A stretch of DNA of 64,000 nucleotides. Origin: Ferruginibacter paludis. GTDB lineage: Bacteria > Bacteroidota > Bacteroidia > Chitinophagales > Chitinophagaceae. This document shows positions 18,120 through 28,039 of this stretch, piece by piece. The stretch spans positions 248,001 to 312,000 of the forward strand of contig NZ_JAUFQJ010000015.1 of assembly GCF_030409685.1 (NCBI RefSeq). Reading direction: 5' to 3'. The first letter of the stretch is position 1. Each line of letters begins with the position of its first letter. A program made the position numbers and the translations under genes. The notes beneath the pieces are model-generated. The model was given only the letters and a program-made list of their open reading frames with translations. It was not told where the DNA came from and made no database searches.

Positions 18120-19640
18120 TTATTTTTTTGTTAATAGCTTAATAAGGTCTCTTTTTATTTTACCAGAAAAAATAGTTGATATCACAACAGACATTATTCC
18201 CGTTAAAATTAAAAAAATAAATATTTCCGTAGGCGTAAATTGGCTGATCGGGATTAGAGTATGAATTAATAAAATAAATATAAGACAACTGATAAATGGC
18301 TTAAAAGTATCATTCCAAAACCATGGAAAAAGATCTCCTTTAAGAAATTTTTTATGTATTACATAAGGTACAAAAACAAGGTTTATCACATTGAATACTA
18401 TCCAGCAATATCCAGCGCCTGTAGTTCCATAAAGCCAGGTAATAATTGCAATAGAAGGTGTTATTATAATGGCGTAGTAAATGCTGATATATACAGCAAA
18501 CTTCGTCCAGTTTAGTGCAAAGGTGAAGGAGAATAAAATACTTGCCACAGCGTTTATTGCGGTGCCAATTGAGAATAACCGTGCAACGTACCAGGTATTC
18601 TCAACAGTTGTGGCATTATGTGTCCATAACAATAACACTTCCTTAGTAAAGAAAATTATTACCAGTGAAGCTGGAAATATGATAATGCTAACGAGCTGGC
18701 AACATGAGTGATAGGTTTCCTTTAGCTGATCTTGTTTATTTAACGCCGCCAGGTAAGAGAACTTAGGAAAGAAGGACTGGGCGACAGGATTAACAATTTG
18801 TAAAACAGCCATGCCTAATGTAACAGCTATAGTGTAATATCCAAAATCAGCAAGCAAAATTGTTTTGCTTAGTACTACCTTATCTGCCTGCAACATTAAT
18901 ATGGCTGACAAAGAAATGGCAGCCATCCCTCCGGAAAATTTAGCCACCCGTTTTAGTTCACCCAAATCAAATTTTGCCTTAAATGAATCACCAGCTATAA
19001 GCCCGCGTAATAAAAAGCGATAGCATAAAACTGTCAAAACTGTTATTATAAAATTCCAGGTAAAAAAAACTATAACTGAATTTGAATAATACATCAATAA
19101 AAGTACTGCGCCTATATTTTTAACAATAGCAAACAACACCCGCACGGCATTGTATAACAAATGGCGTTGTAAGCCAAGCAATCCTCCCGCATAAAAGCCG
19201 ACCGGAAACTGAAATACAAGTGTAATGCTTAAAATAAAAAAGGCGTGTAAAACGGTTTCTTCACTTAAACCTTTTGCCTGTACCCAACTTGTTGCTAAAA
19301 ACCAGGATGCTGCCAAAGCAATAATACCTACCAATATCGCAACGGGCCAGTATACTGTTTCAAGTGTTTTTACAAGATTTACAATCCGTTGTTTATTACT
19401 CACACCTGATGACAAGCCAGCCAATTCTTTGTTGAGTGTTGTACTTAAGCCACTATCTAAAATATACAGTATTGATTGGATACTCGCAAATACACCAATC
19501 AGTCCATATCCTTCGCTGCCGATGTATTTTAAATAAACCGGAATAAATAGCAGGTTAATGACAGCCATAAACCCATTGCCGGAGAAATTAGCAACAATAT
19601 TAGCTTTTAACGAAGTTGTTAATAGTAATTTTTTAAGCAC
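18120..19640 (-). CDS. polysaccharide flippase-like (Wzx/MATE-like), copy 1
   Basis: 506 residues with 12-14 predicted helices. The opening ANFSGNGFMAVINLLFIPVYLKYIGSEGYGLIG is typical of polysaccharide biosynthesis (MVF/PST) exporters, as is the midsection KFSGGMAAISLSAILMLQADKVVLSK. It would flip the undecaprenyl-linked repeat unit across the inner membrane. The region is strongly A+T-rich. A second, different flippase is at 30304, so the locus may make two polymers or have merged from two loci. Confidence 0.85.
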   Translation of the reverse strand: MLKKLLLTTSLKANIVANFSGNGFMAVINLLFIPVYLKYIGSEGYGLIGVFASIQSILYILDSGLSTTLNKELAGLSSGVSNKQRIVNLVKTLETVYWPVAILVGIIALAASWFLATSWVQAKGLSEETVLHAFFILSITLVFQFPVGFYAGGLLGLQRHLLYNAVRVLFAIVKNIGAVLLLMYYSNSVIVFFTWNFIITVLTVLCYRFLLRGLIAGDSFKAKFDLGELKRVAKFSGGMAAISLSAILMLQADKVVLSKTILLADFGYYTIAVTLGMAVLQIVNPVAQSFFPKFSYLAALNKQDQLKETYHSCCQLVSIIIFPASLVIIFFTKEVLLLWTHNATTVENTWYVARLFSIGTAINAVASILFSFTFALNWTKFAVYISIYYAIIITPSIAIITWLYGTTGAGYCWIVFNVINLVFVPYVIHKKFLKGDLFPWFWNDTFKPFISCLIFILLIHTLIPISQFTPTEIFIFLILTGIMSVVISTIFSGKIKRDLIKLLTKK

Positions 19641-20100
19641 AGCTTTTTAATAAATGATTTAAATACTTAACCCGGTTGCAGGTATCTTTTGAAATTATAG
19701 TGTTGTTATTAATTTTGACTCAATGGTTATTTTATTAAACTCTTTATCAAAGAAATTAGCTGCAAAAATAAGATATAGAAAGTAAGCTTGCTTTTATAAA
19801 ACAATTGGGATAAAAAATTAAATAAAATACGGATTGCTTATGCCGGAATGCCAGGGTAGCATTGCAGAGTAATTTCTATGGGGTCTTTTAGTTTAATACA
19901 GCAATTTTCATTAATCTCATGTCCAGTTTATTAATGTCGGTGCAAACTTTCATTTTAGAATTTTAGTATACTTTCGTTGGATTGTAAACACGCCGGCCGA
20001 AGTTTAAATTACCCTGCTAAAAACAGATGTTTTACATTGATTTCTTAAAAGCAATTGCAGTTTGCTAAAACAACAAGTAAAAAGTAAGATAAGATAAAGT
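19641..20100 (+). other. divergent intergenic region, 460 bases
   Basis: A+T-rich spacer between the divergent flippase and asnB genes, so it must hold promoters for both. A TACTTTCG sequence near 19970 is one mismatch from the TAnnTTTG -7 consensus on the plus strand but has no convincing -33 partner. I see no ORF, tRNA or clear terminator. Confidence 0.4.
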
Positions 20101-21972
20101 ATGTGTGGACTAAGTGGATTTGTAGACTTTAATAAAAAACTGACCCGTGAACAGCTTATGCGTTCCTGCAATACGCTTCAACACAGGGGCCCGGATGATT
20201 ACGGAGACACATTTTTTGAGACGACAGAGGCATTTGTTGGGTTGAGCCACCGTAGGCTGGCTATATTGGATCTTTCACCTGGGGCTCATCAACCCATGCA
20301 AAGTATAGACGGATCAGTCATACTTATTTTGAATGGGGAAGTGTACAACTTTAAAGAGATACGGGTTGAATTACAGGCGAAAGGATACCATTTTTTATCC
20401 GGTTCCGATACGGAAGTAATTTTACAAGCCTATCAGCATTTTGGAATTGACTGTATTAACCATTTTATCGGCATGTTTTCAGTGGTAATTTATGATGCCA
20501 GTATTCAAAAGATTTTTTTAATAAGAGACAGGCCTGGCGTTAAGCCGCTTTACTACTATTTTGCAGATGGATATTTTTTGTTTGCTTCCGAATTAAAGGC
20601 ATTTCATCCCTTTCCCTGTTTTAAAAAAGAAATTGATGCAGCATCGGCAACACTTTATTTTAAGTATGGCTATATAAAAGCACCCAATAGTATTTTTAAA
20701 AATACACGAAAACTTCAGCCCGGATATTTTGCAACCATCGATTTAGCCAGTAAATCAATACAATTAAAGCAGTATTGGAATGTGCTGGACTATTATAACA
20801 AGCCAGCTTTTTTTTCTATTGATAAGACGCAGGCCCTGCAGGAACTGGAAAAGCTTTGCGTTTCCGCATTTCAATACCGGATGATAAGCGATGTGCCGGT
20901 GGGGATATTTTTAAGCGGAGGTTACGATAGCTCTTTACTGGCTGCCATACTGCAGAATAACAGCGCCAACAAAATAAAAACCTTTACAATCGGGTTTAAT
21001 GAAAAACAATTTAATGAAGCAAATCATGCAAAAAAAATAGCTCAATATTTAGGAACCGATCACAATGAGCATTTTTGTACAGCAGCATCAGCTTCAGAAG
21101 TAATATTGGCTCTTCCGTTTTATTATGATGAACCTTTCGGAGATAGTTCTGCAATACCCACCGTATTGTTAAGCCGTTTCGCAAAGCAACAGGTAACTGT
21201 CGCACTTTCTGCGGATGGTGCAGATGAACTATTTGCCGGCTATAACCGTTACACCCAGCTATCAACCATAAACAAGGTGCAAAAAATTGTACCGGTTTCT
21301 ATCAGACGCACTATTGCAAAAATGATCGGATCTGTACCAGCCATCAATACAAAATATAAAAAGATTGCTTTGCTTTTATCCGAATGCGATTCAACGACTT
21401 CAGGTGACCTATTGAATACTGTTTTTTTAGAAACAGATTTGCAAAATCTGCTACAACCTGATTTTGCTTACGATGTTATTTCAGAAAAAAAACATACCAG
21501 AGAAAAATCAGGATTTATCAATAGCCTTTTGGCAGCAGATTTTACAAGCTACCTGCCGGATGATATATTGGCAAAGGTAGACAGGGCCGCAATGAGTACA
21601 GGACTGGAGGCTCGTGAACCCTTTCTGGACCACAGGCTGGTAGAGTGGGCAGCGCAATTGCCAGTGGACATGAAGTATAACAACGGCCACAAAAAGTATT
21701 TGCTCACAGAATTAACCCATCAATATTTGCCGGGCGAATTGATGAAAAGGCCCAAAATGGGATTTGGAATTCCATTGAGAAGCTGGTTAAAAGGAAGTTT
21801 AAAGGCCCTGGTAATGCAAACGATTATTGAAGAAAACCTCTCAAAACAAAATGTGCTGGATAAAAATTATGTACTTCAGCTTAAGGAAGACTATTATTCA
21901 GGAAAAATTAATGACGATCAGCAAATATGGTTGATATTAATGTTTTTGTTGTGGTGGAATGAATGGATGTGA
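20101..21972 (+). CDS. asnB: AsnB-type glutamine amidotransferase (copy 1)
   Basis: 623 residues. The N-terminal class II glutaminase begins MCGLSGF, with Cys2 as nucleophile, then LQHRGPDD, LSHRRLAILD and NGEVYNF. The ATP-pyrophosphatase domain has the P-loop FLSGGYDSS near residue 270 (Tyr replaces the usual Ile/Val) and SADGADELFAGY. It transfers glutamine-derived ammonia to an activated carboxylate. In polysaccharide loci such proteins are inferred to amidate uronic acids rather than make asparagine. This is the first of three AsnB paralogs in the locus. Confidence 0.9.
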   Translation: MCGLSGFVDFNKKLTREQLMRSCNTLQHRGPDDYGDTFFETTEAFVGLSHRRLAILDLSPGAHQPMQSIDGSVILILNGEVYNFKEIRVELQAKGYHFLSGSDTEVILQAYQHFGIDCINHFIGMFSVVIYDASIQKIFLIRDRPGVKPLYYYFADGYFLFASELKAFHPFPCFKKEIDAASATLYFKYGYIKAPNSIFKNTRKLQPGYFATIDLASKSIQLKQYWNVLDYYNKPAFFSIDKTQALQELEKLCVSAFQYRMISDVPVGIFLSGGYDSSLLAAILQNNSANKIKTFTIGFNEKQFNEANHAKKIAQYLGTDHNEHFCTAASASEVILALPFYYDEPFGDSSAIPTVLLSRFAKQQVTVALSADGADELFAGYNRYTQLSTINKVQKIVPVSIRRTIAKMIGSVPAINTKYKKIALLLSECDSTTSGDLLNTVFLETDLQNLLQPDFAYDVISEKKHTREKSGFINSLLAADFTSYLPDDILAKVDRAAMSTGLEAREPFLDHRLVEWAAQLPVDMKYNNGHKKYLLTELTHQYLPGELMKRPKMGFGIPLRSWLKGSLKALVMQTIIEENLSKQNVLDKNYVLQLKEDYYSGKINDDQQIWLILMFLLWWNEWM

Positions 21973-21993
21973 CCGCTTAAATATAATACGGTA

Positions 21994-23124
21994 TTATGAA
22001 TTGAGGATTGAAATATATGCTTTATGATTATATGCTTCATCAAATTCCAATTCTGCCTTTGCCCTGCTTAGCTTACCCATTCTGGCCAAATCTTCTGCCG
22101 TCATCAAAATCATTTTTTCCATTGCTGCCTCTAAAGCGCTGGCGTTTTTTATTTCAATTAAAAAGCCATTTTCACCATTGTCAACCGTTTCTTTACAACC
22201 AATATTATTAGTTGTAATTACTGGTAATCCCTTGGCTAAAGCCTCTATTAAAATTTTCGGAATGCCCTCCCTGTAATAGGAAGGAAGCACCATTACATCT
22301 ATCGTATTTAAAACACTGCTCATGTCATCCGTTCCACCCCGGTAGTCAATAATTTTTTGCTCATGCATCTTCTCCACAATCTGTAAGGGTATCGATGAAG
22401 GATTATCTGCCTCCAGGCCCAGTAAGGCACAGGTGATGTCAGGATATTTCTGCTTAAGATTTTTTGCCGCTTCAAAATATTCCGATAAGCCCTTTTCTTT
22501 TATAAGCCTGGCCGATAATAAAAAAACCAATTGGTTTCCGGTATTAAAAAATGTTTTTTGGTTAAATTCAGTAAGATTTGCGCCTGATCCCTTTACTAAA
22601 ATAATCTCCTGCCGGTGATCTATAATTTTATTCTGCAGGAAATAATTTTTGTCATCGTTATTTTGAAAAATAATTGCCTTTAAATTTTTAAAGGCAATTG
22701 TATATAATTTTTCAACCGTAAACTTAAGCCATCCGGGCTGACCCTCACTAAAAACAAAACCAAGACCATTGATAGTAGCTACTGTTTTTATTCCGGTAAA
22801 TTTGGCGGCGAGAGAGCCGAAAATATTTATTTTGGGAGTGAAGAAAAAACAAAAATCAAGGTGGTTTGCTTTAAAAATTTTACGTAGTTCAAGGGTAAGC
22901 GATATGTCATGAAACGGATTTTTGCCTTTATTGTGAATATGTTTTAATTCGATAAAAACACAACCCAAGGTCTCAATCTCTTTGACAAATTTGTCTTTTG
23001 GAGCAATAGCAAAAACATTATAACCTGCGCTGATTAACTTTTGCAAAAGGCCTTTTCTAAAATTATATATGTACCAGGAGGTATTTGATACAATCGCAAC
23101 GTTCTTTATTGTGTCTGAAGCCAA
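21994..23124 (-). CDS. glycosyltransferase family 4
   Basis: 376 residues, GT-B. It has NVAIVSNTSWYIYNFRKGLL at the N terminus, FFTPKINIFGSLAAK and TINGLGFVF, then LLSARLIKEKGLSEYFEAA and YREGIPKILIEALAKGLPVI. The pattern resembles PglA/CapM-like transferases that act on lipid-linked N-acetylated sugars, though the donor is inference. Its start overlaps the end of the upstream epimerase gene by 19 bases, so the two are likely co-translated. Confidence 0.87.
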   Translation of the reverse strand: MASDTIKNVAIVSNTSWYIYNFRKGLLQKLISAGYNVFAIAPKDKFVKEIETLGCVFIELKHIHNKGKNPFHDISLTLELRKIFKANHLDFCFFFTPKINIFGSLAAKFTGIKTVATINGLGFVFSEGQPGWLKFTVEKLYTIAFKNLKAIIFQNNDDKNYFLQNKIIDHRQEIILVKGSGANLTEFNQKTFFNTGNQLVFLLSARLIKEKGLSEYFEAAKNLKQKYPDITCALLGLEADNPSSIPLQIVEKMHEQKIIDYRGGTDDMSSVLNTIDVMVLPSYYREGIPKILIEALAKGLPVITTNNIGCKETVDNGENGFLIEIKNASALEAAMEKMILMTAEDLARMGKLSRAKAELEFDEAYNHKAYISILNS

Positions 23125-24065
23125 TTTTTAAAATTTATTATACCTTTTTTAAAGTTAGTCTTGGGTATATAGTTTAATAACTGTTCTGCTTTTGAAATAT
23201 CCGCAAATGTAATGGGTACATCTCCCATTTGTTCGGGCAAATGGTTTAAAATCGCTTTTTTATCAAATACCTCTTCTAAAGCAGCAATCATTTCAGACAA
23301 AGATACGGTTTGATGATTTCCTAAATTAAATACCTCATAATTTGACCATGTGTATTGTATAGCATTAAAAATTCCCTGTACTGTGTCATCAACATAGGTG
23401 TAATCCCGCCTGGTACTTCCATTGCCAAAAAAGTTAATAGGCTCCCCATTAAGCAATTTCTTACTAAACAGATGAATAGCAAGATCGGGGCGCTGCCTTG
23501 GTCCGAAAACCGTAAAAAAGCGAAGTGCTATAAAACGGATACCAAATAAATGACTGTAGACAGAACCCAGCAATTCGCCGGAAATTTTAGTGCTGGCATA
23601 GGGGCTGATCGGGTTAAGAACAAAATCAGATTCTTTCCAGGGGAAATTTTTATTAATACCGTAAACACTGCTTGAAGAGGCAAAAACAAACTGTTTAATA
23701 TTCTTGTGCCTTGCAAATTCAAGCATATTTTGAGTACCCTTTACATTCACATCCTGGTAAATAATGGGGTTCTCCAGAGATGGACGTACGCCGGCTTTTG
23801 CAGCCAGGTGAACAATTACCTCATATTCTCCCGTTAATTTTTTATAAAGCTCTTCTGTATTCAATATGTCTGTTTCAATAAATCTCAGAGAAGGGTGATT
23901 TATTACAGCTGCAATATTTTTAAGTTTTACATCAGGAGAGTAGAACGGATCCAGATTGTCGATCACCGTTACTGAGTAATTGGAAGTCAACAGTTTTTCT
24001 ATTAAATGACTTCCTATGAAACCGGCCCCTCCTGTAACAATTATTTCTATCTTATTTTTACTCAT
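23106..24065 (-). CDS. NAD-dependent UDP-sugar epimerase/dehydratase
   Basis: 319 residues from the ATG at 24065, chosen because the Rossmann motif TGGAGFIGSH then begins near residue 9; an in-frame start 26 codons earlier would add an unconserved tail. The SDR catalytic set is FASSSSVYG and SPYASTKISGE (YxxxK). RFFTVFGPRQRPDLAIH and NGSTRRDYTYVDD match UDP-glucuronate 4-epimerase-like enzymes. It would supply a UDP-hexuronic or related sugar, possibly the carboxylate acceptor of the AsnB proteins (inference). Confidence 0.85.
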   Translation of the reverse strand: MSKNKIEIIVTGGAGFIGSHLIEKLLTSNYSVTVIDNLDPFYSPDVKLKNIAAVINHPSLRFIETDILNTEELYKKLTGEYEVIVHLAAKAGVRPSLENPIIYQDVNVKGTQNMLEFARHKNIKQFVFASSSSVYGINKNFPWKESDFVLNPISPYASTKISGELLGSVYSHLFGIRFIALRFFTVFGPRQRPDLAIHLFSKKLLNGEPINFFGNGSTRRDYTYVDDTVQGIFNAIQYTWSNYEVFNLGNHQTVSLSEMIAALEEVFDKKAILNHLPEQMGDVPITFADISKAEQLLNYIPKTNFKKGIINFKNWLQTQ

Positions 24066-24212
24066 AATGGGCAATAATGTAAAATTTTCAGGTCGCAAGT
24101 TACTTGTTTTGGCGGATGAAAGTAGTAATGCAACGCTTTCCAATCTAAAACTATCTGGATTATATGGTTAAAAAATAAACCTTTATTTATTATAATTAAA
24201 AATATAGAATAA

Positions 24213-25352
24213 TCAGTCAACGCACTGTTTCTCAAAAAAAACAATTGTTTTTGCAATGGCTTCTGATAAAGAAAATTTGTTTTTCAACAGCCTGGCGCCA
24301 TTTAATCCGAATTGGGTCGCAATACCTTTATTTTGCAACAGATACTTAATTTTCGCTGCCAATTCTTCAATACTATATGGAACGACAAGGCATCCAGTTT
24401 CATTATCAATTATATTTTCATCAAAGGCAGTTACGTTAAAAGCCACGACAGGCTTAGCACAGCTGTAAGCTTCCAGTACCATCAATCCAAAAGCCTCAGC
24501 AGTTGACGGAGCTACAACAATATCAGAGCATTTGATATAATCACTTACATTATCTGAATATCCTGCAAATATCACAGTGGAATTTAAATTGTACTCATTT
24601 ACCATTTTGACAAGAACGGGCATTTCTTCTCCTTGTCCTAATATAATTAATTTTATATCAGTAATTTCTGTGTTTAGCAATTTAACCGCTTTAATCAGCA
24701 GGTGGTGTCCTTTCAGGCGCCGCAACCGTCCGATAATTAACAGCTGATTACCGGAATGCCTTAGTTTTAAGTCCGAACGTATCGAAAAGTCAGGTTCTAG
24801 ACCATGATGTATTACACTCATTTTTGAGGATTGGCAAATTCCGGATTTTATATAAAAATTTGCCAGGCCAACCGAAACCGAAAAATTGTCAGCAACAAAA
24901 TATTGTAAAAACTTTTCTACCTGATAACTAACGCTTAGCCTGTTAACCTTTGTGTAATCCAAGCCATGTACGTCCATAAATTTTTGAAGATAACCGTGTT
25001 TTGTAACAACCAGTTTGCAGTGTGTGTGGAAGAATATTTTGGAAAGGGAACTAATTATTTCAGCGTGTATTAAGTGTGCACTTAGGATTGAGTAATTTCC
25101 CTTTTTTATTACTTTGGCAAGGGAACTGGCTGCTTTTAAACTTACAGGTGAAGATGCTTTGCATATATAAACAGGTATATCATATTGTTTGTAATATTCG
25201 GCAAAGCGGTTTATAATTTCCTGGTTGTTATCTTGAAGGGTGCAAAAAAAACCCACCTCAATATTTCGTTTTTTTAGTTCTGGTAATAGCGTTAACAGGT
25301 ACCTTTCTGCTCCCCCCATTACTACCACTCTCAGATAAAATAAAATTTTCAT
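24213..25352 (-). CDS. glycosyltransferase family 4
   Basis: 379 residues. The N terminus has VVVMGGAERYLLTLLPEL; the donor domain has LLIIGRLRRLKGHHLLIKA, LIILGQGEEMP and EAFGLMVLEAYSCAKPVVAF (E-x7-E). It is followed by a 147-base spacer before the epimerase gene and preceded by another GT4 gene 34 bases upstream. Specificity is not evident. Confidence 0.88.
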   Translation of the reverse strand: MKILFYLRVVVMGGAERYLLTLLPELKKRNIEVGFFCTLQDNNQEIINRFAEYYKQYDIPVYICKASSPVSLKAASSLAKVIKKGNYSILSAHLIHAEIISSLSKIFFHTHCKLVVTKHGYLQKFMDVHGLDYTKVNRLSVSYQVEKFLQYFVADNFSVSVGLANFYIKSGICQSSKMSVIHHGLEPDFSIRSDLKLRHSGNQLLIIGRLRRLKGHHLLIKAVKLLNTEITDIKLIILGQGEEMPVLVKMVNEYNLNSTVIFAGYSDNVSDYIKCSDIVVAPSTAEAFGLMVLEAYSCAKPVVAFNVTAFDENIIDNETGCLVVPYSIEELAAKIKYLLQNKGIATQFGLNGARLLKNKFSLSEAIAKTIVFFEKQCVD

Positions 25353-25386
25353 TTTTGTTATTGCTTATTCACCCTTACTCTTTCCC

Positions 25387-26490
25387 TTATTTAATTGATA
25401 GTGATTCAAAAACAGACTGATATTTTACAAACATAGTTTTATTGCTGTAATTCAAAACAGCAAAGTTATAGGCTGATTGTTTCAATGCTTCAGCTTTTGC
25501 TGAGTTATGGATGATTACAGAAACTGCTTCTGCAAGAGCTGCTTCATTCTTAACAGGCACTAAAATACCAGTGTCATTATTTTTTATCATGTTATTAATG
25601 CCTGCAACATCCGATGCTATAATTGGTAATTTGCAGGCCATAGCCTGCATAATCGCTGTACTCATTGTTTCTCCCAGCGAAGCATGTATATAGATATCGA
25701 GAGATTGTAAAAAAGCTACTAATTCCACTTCATTCAGCATGCCGGTAAATGTTACAGCATTATCTATTTTTAAATCCGCAGCGAGTTGCTTCATTTCGGC
25801 TAGTGACTCTCCGTCTCCTGCAATTTTTAGTTGCATAACAAGTTCAGGATATTTTTGCTGCAATAATGCAAAAGCTCTTAATAAAGTGGCATGATCTTTT
25901 ATCGGTACTATGCGGCTTTGCATACCAAGCACAATTGTTTTATTAGGTAGTTTAACAGCAGGCTTGAAAATTGCCAAATCAAGCCCATTATTGATAACCG
26001 CAATTTTTCCGGCGTTGTAAAAAAGGCTTAATTTTTTCTTTATCTCATCTCTAAAGCTATCGGTTAAAAAAACGATACTATCAGCAAGCACCATGGCTAA
26101 AATTAACCACAACCATTCGGCCTTTGTTTTAAGCTGATTGGCCTGGGTTTCGGTAACCATTATCTTTTTCTTTTTTTTACTAATAAAGGATGCAATTTTT
26201 GCCAAAATAATAAACCTGCTTCCGTTGAGAAGAATAATGGAGCATTGACTGGTTTTTATGGTTGCAATAAATTTTTTATTGAAGTCAATATCCAACCGCT
26301 TTCGTTTCTTTATAAAGTTCCACTCAATATCAAATTCATCACTTTTTTTAATATACTCTTCTCTTATATCTTCTACCCCGGCAAATATGGCTTCGTATTC
26401 ATTTTCCTTATCTTCATCTGCAGCAATAAAGGAAAAGAAAACATTTCCATGTCCGCCTAACCCGGAATATAAAACCTGTAATACTTTCAT
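25387..26490 (-). CDS. glycosyltransferase family 4
   Basis: 367 residues. The N-terminal half is unusually charged (DEDKENEYEA, KKRKRLDIDF, ISKKKKKIM). The donor domain is standard: GMQSRIVPIKDHATLLRAF, IAGDGESLAEMK, and GETMSTAIMQAMACKLPIIASD, where the second Glu of E-x7-E is Gln. It lies 50 bases downstream of the polytopic Wzy-like gene. Acceptor and donor are unknown. Confidence 0.85.
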   Translation of the reverse strand: MKVLQVLYSGLGGHGNVFFSFIAADEDKENEYEAIFAGVEDIREEYIKKSDEFDIEWNFIKKRKRLDIDFNKKFIATIKTSQCSIILLNGSRFIILAKIASFISKKKKKIMVTETQANQLKTKAEWLWLILAMVLADSIVFLTDSFRDEIKKKLSLFYNAGKIAVINNGLDLAIFKPAVKLPNKTIVLGMQSRIVPIKDHATLLRAFALLQQKYPELVMQLKIAGDGESLAEMKQLAADLKIDNAVTFTGMLNEVELVAFLQSLDIYIHASLGETMSTAIMQAMACKLPIIASDVAGINNMIKNNDTGILVPVKNEAALAEAVSVIIHNSAKAEALKQSAYNFAVLNYSNKTMFVKYQSVFESLSIK

Positions 26491-26540
26491 TGTTTATAAA
26501 ATTTATAGCCAATTTTTTGAAAAGAATCATAAAACAGTAT

Positions 26541-27896
26541 TTAGTATTGCTCTTTTTCTTTCACCTTTTTGTGAGGCAGCACAGTATAGTATAACAAAAT
26601 TAAATAGGTGTAATAAAACGGCACTACAGGAGCTTTATACCTGACTAAAGTTCCAAAATTGAATGAAACAAGGCCCGCTAAAGGAGCCAGCAAAAGAGTA
26701 AATATTAAAGAGAAGGTTAAAATGCGGTTTTTAAATGCAGCACTAAAAAATCCTGTAATTTTTAATTTAATTAAAAGATAAAAAGTGAATATGAAAACTA
26801 AAAGAGATTCAAGAGCATTGGCCGTTGCTATCAGGTTCGGTATTTCCCAAATATAGGGCCTGAATAAGGCAACAGTAAGTGAACTGAAATAGGTTTTTAT
26901 AATGCCCCAAAAACTAAAGTCATCTACATTGGATAGCACATATACTGAGCCTCCCTGATTTTTTTGACTGTTTTGTATAAATAGAACTTCATTCATAAAT
27001 CCACCCGAGAGAGTTTCTATGATGTAATTTTTTTGCCAAAAAAGGAAAGCTACAGCAAAAAATAATAGAAAAAGTGACCCTAGTTTAAAGAAAATTTTAA
27101 ACCTGCTGACAGATGAGGTAATAAGATTTATATAAACACTGAAAACAGCTGCCACACAAAAAATATAAAAAATATAGTTTTTAAAAAGGAGCATCATAAT
27201 TGCGCCCGTAACCATTTCAAGCACTAAAAAAAAAGTAAACCTACCCTTCATAAAATTATACAACGCACTCACACAGAGGCCAAGTCCAAAAATACACAGC
27301 GGATCTTTTAAAACGTTTGTGCTCCAAAAAATAAAAGAAGGTGCAAAAAGGCAGCTTAGAGCAATTTTGTTATAATGCGCAGGAAATTCCTCAGCAAAAA
27401 CAAGGAAAATTTTCCAGGTTCCAATAAAACTCAGCAGCGTAAAAAATAGTGCAACCGGCAAATAAGTGCCAAAGCAAAACATTCCGACAAAACCGGAAAA
27501 CTTAAACATGTTCATCATTGACGACACATAATCCTCATTTGACATATGAGATGCAAATTGTTGTGCAGCCTGCGAGCATTTTTCCAACGGCTTAAAAACC
27601 AGTTCTAGTCCGTATACTGGATTTGCTTTTGTCGCATTCCAGATTTCAATTGCACCATTAAAATAAAATTGAGAATCGCTATAACCATAATAAAAGTTAT
27701 ACAGGCATGCCAACAGAACACAACAAATTGACTTTAGTATAAACGCCGGGATAATGTATTTTTTTAAGGGGGAATTTTGGTAGCGTTTTTTTTTCCAATA
27801 AATAATCCAAAATAAAATGAGTACAAAATAGATTGGGGTAAGCAATAAGTCATAATATGATAGAAGATGAGCTGAAACCGTCATTTGATCTTGCAT
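26541..27896 (-). CDS. polytopic membrane protein, possible Wzy polymerase (paralog A)
   Basis: 451 residues with ten or more hydrophobic helices. I do not recognise a named family. It is clearly paralogous to the protein at 36168-37505: both have an (A/L)PS(F/L)(I/V)FW(S/C) segment followed by VLKDP, and both end with NFGTLVRYK and a short Lys-rich tail. Polytopic proteins that are poorly conserved and sit beside GT and Wzx genes are usually Wzy O-unit polymerases or ligases, hence the suggestion. A glycosyltransferase of the GT-C type is an alternative. Confidence 0.6.
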   Translation of the reverse strand: MQDQMTVSAHLLSYYDLLLTPIYFVLILFWIIYWKKKRYQNSPLKKYIIPAFILKSICCVLLACLYNFYYGYSDSQFYFNGAIEIWNATKANPVYGLELVFKPLEKCSQAAQQFASHMSNEDYVSSMMNMFKFSGFVGMFCFGTYLPVALFFTLLSFIGTWKIFLVFAEEFPAHYNKIALSCLFAPSFIFWSTNVLKDPLCIFGLGLCVSALYNFMKGRFTFFLVLEMVTGAIMMLLFKNYIFYIFCVAAVFSVYINLITSSVSRFKIFFKLGSLFLLFFAVAFLFWQKNYIIETLSGGFMNEVLFIQNSQKNQGGSVYVLSNVDDFSFWGIIKTYFSSLTVALFRPYIWEIPNLIATANALESLLVFIFTFYLLIKLKITGFFSAAFKNRILTFSLIFTLLLAPLAGLVSFNFGTLVRYKAPVVPFYYTYLILLYYTVLPHKKVKEKEQY

Positions 27897-28039
27897 ACGT
27901 CTATTACATTACCGTTTTAATAATTACAAGCGTAAAGATATTGACATTTGATGACTGCCTTAATCATTTCGCAATATTACCAAAAGCACGTACTTAAGAA
28001 TTTATTTCTATTTTTACACACTTTTAATAAAAACAACCT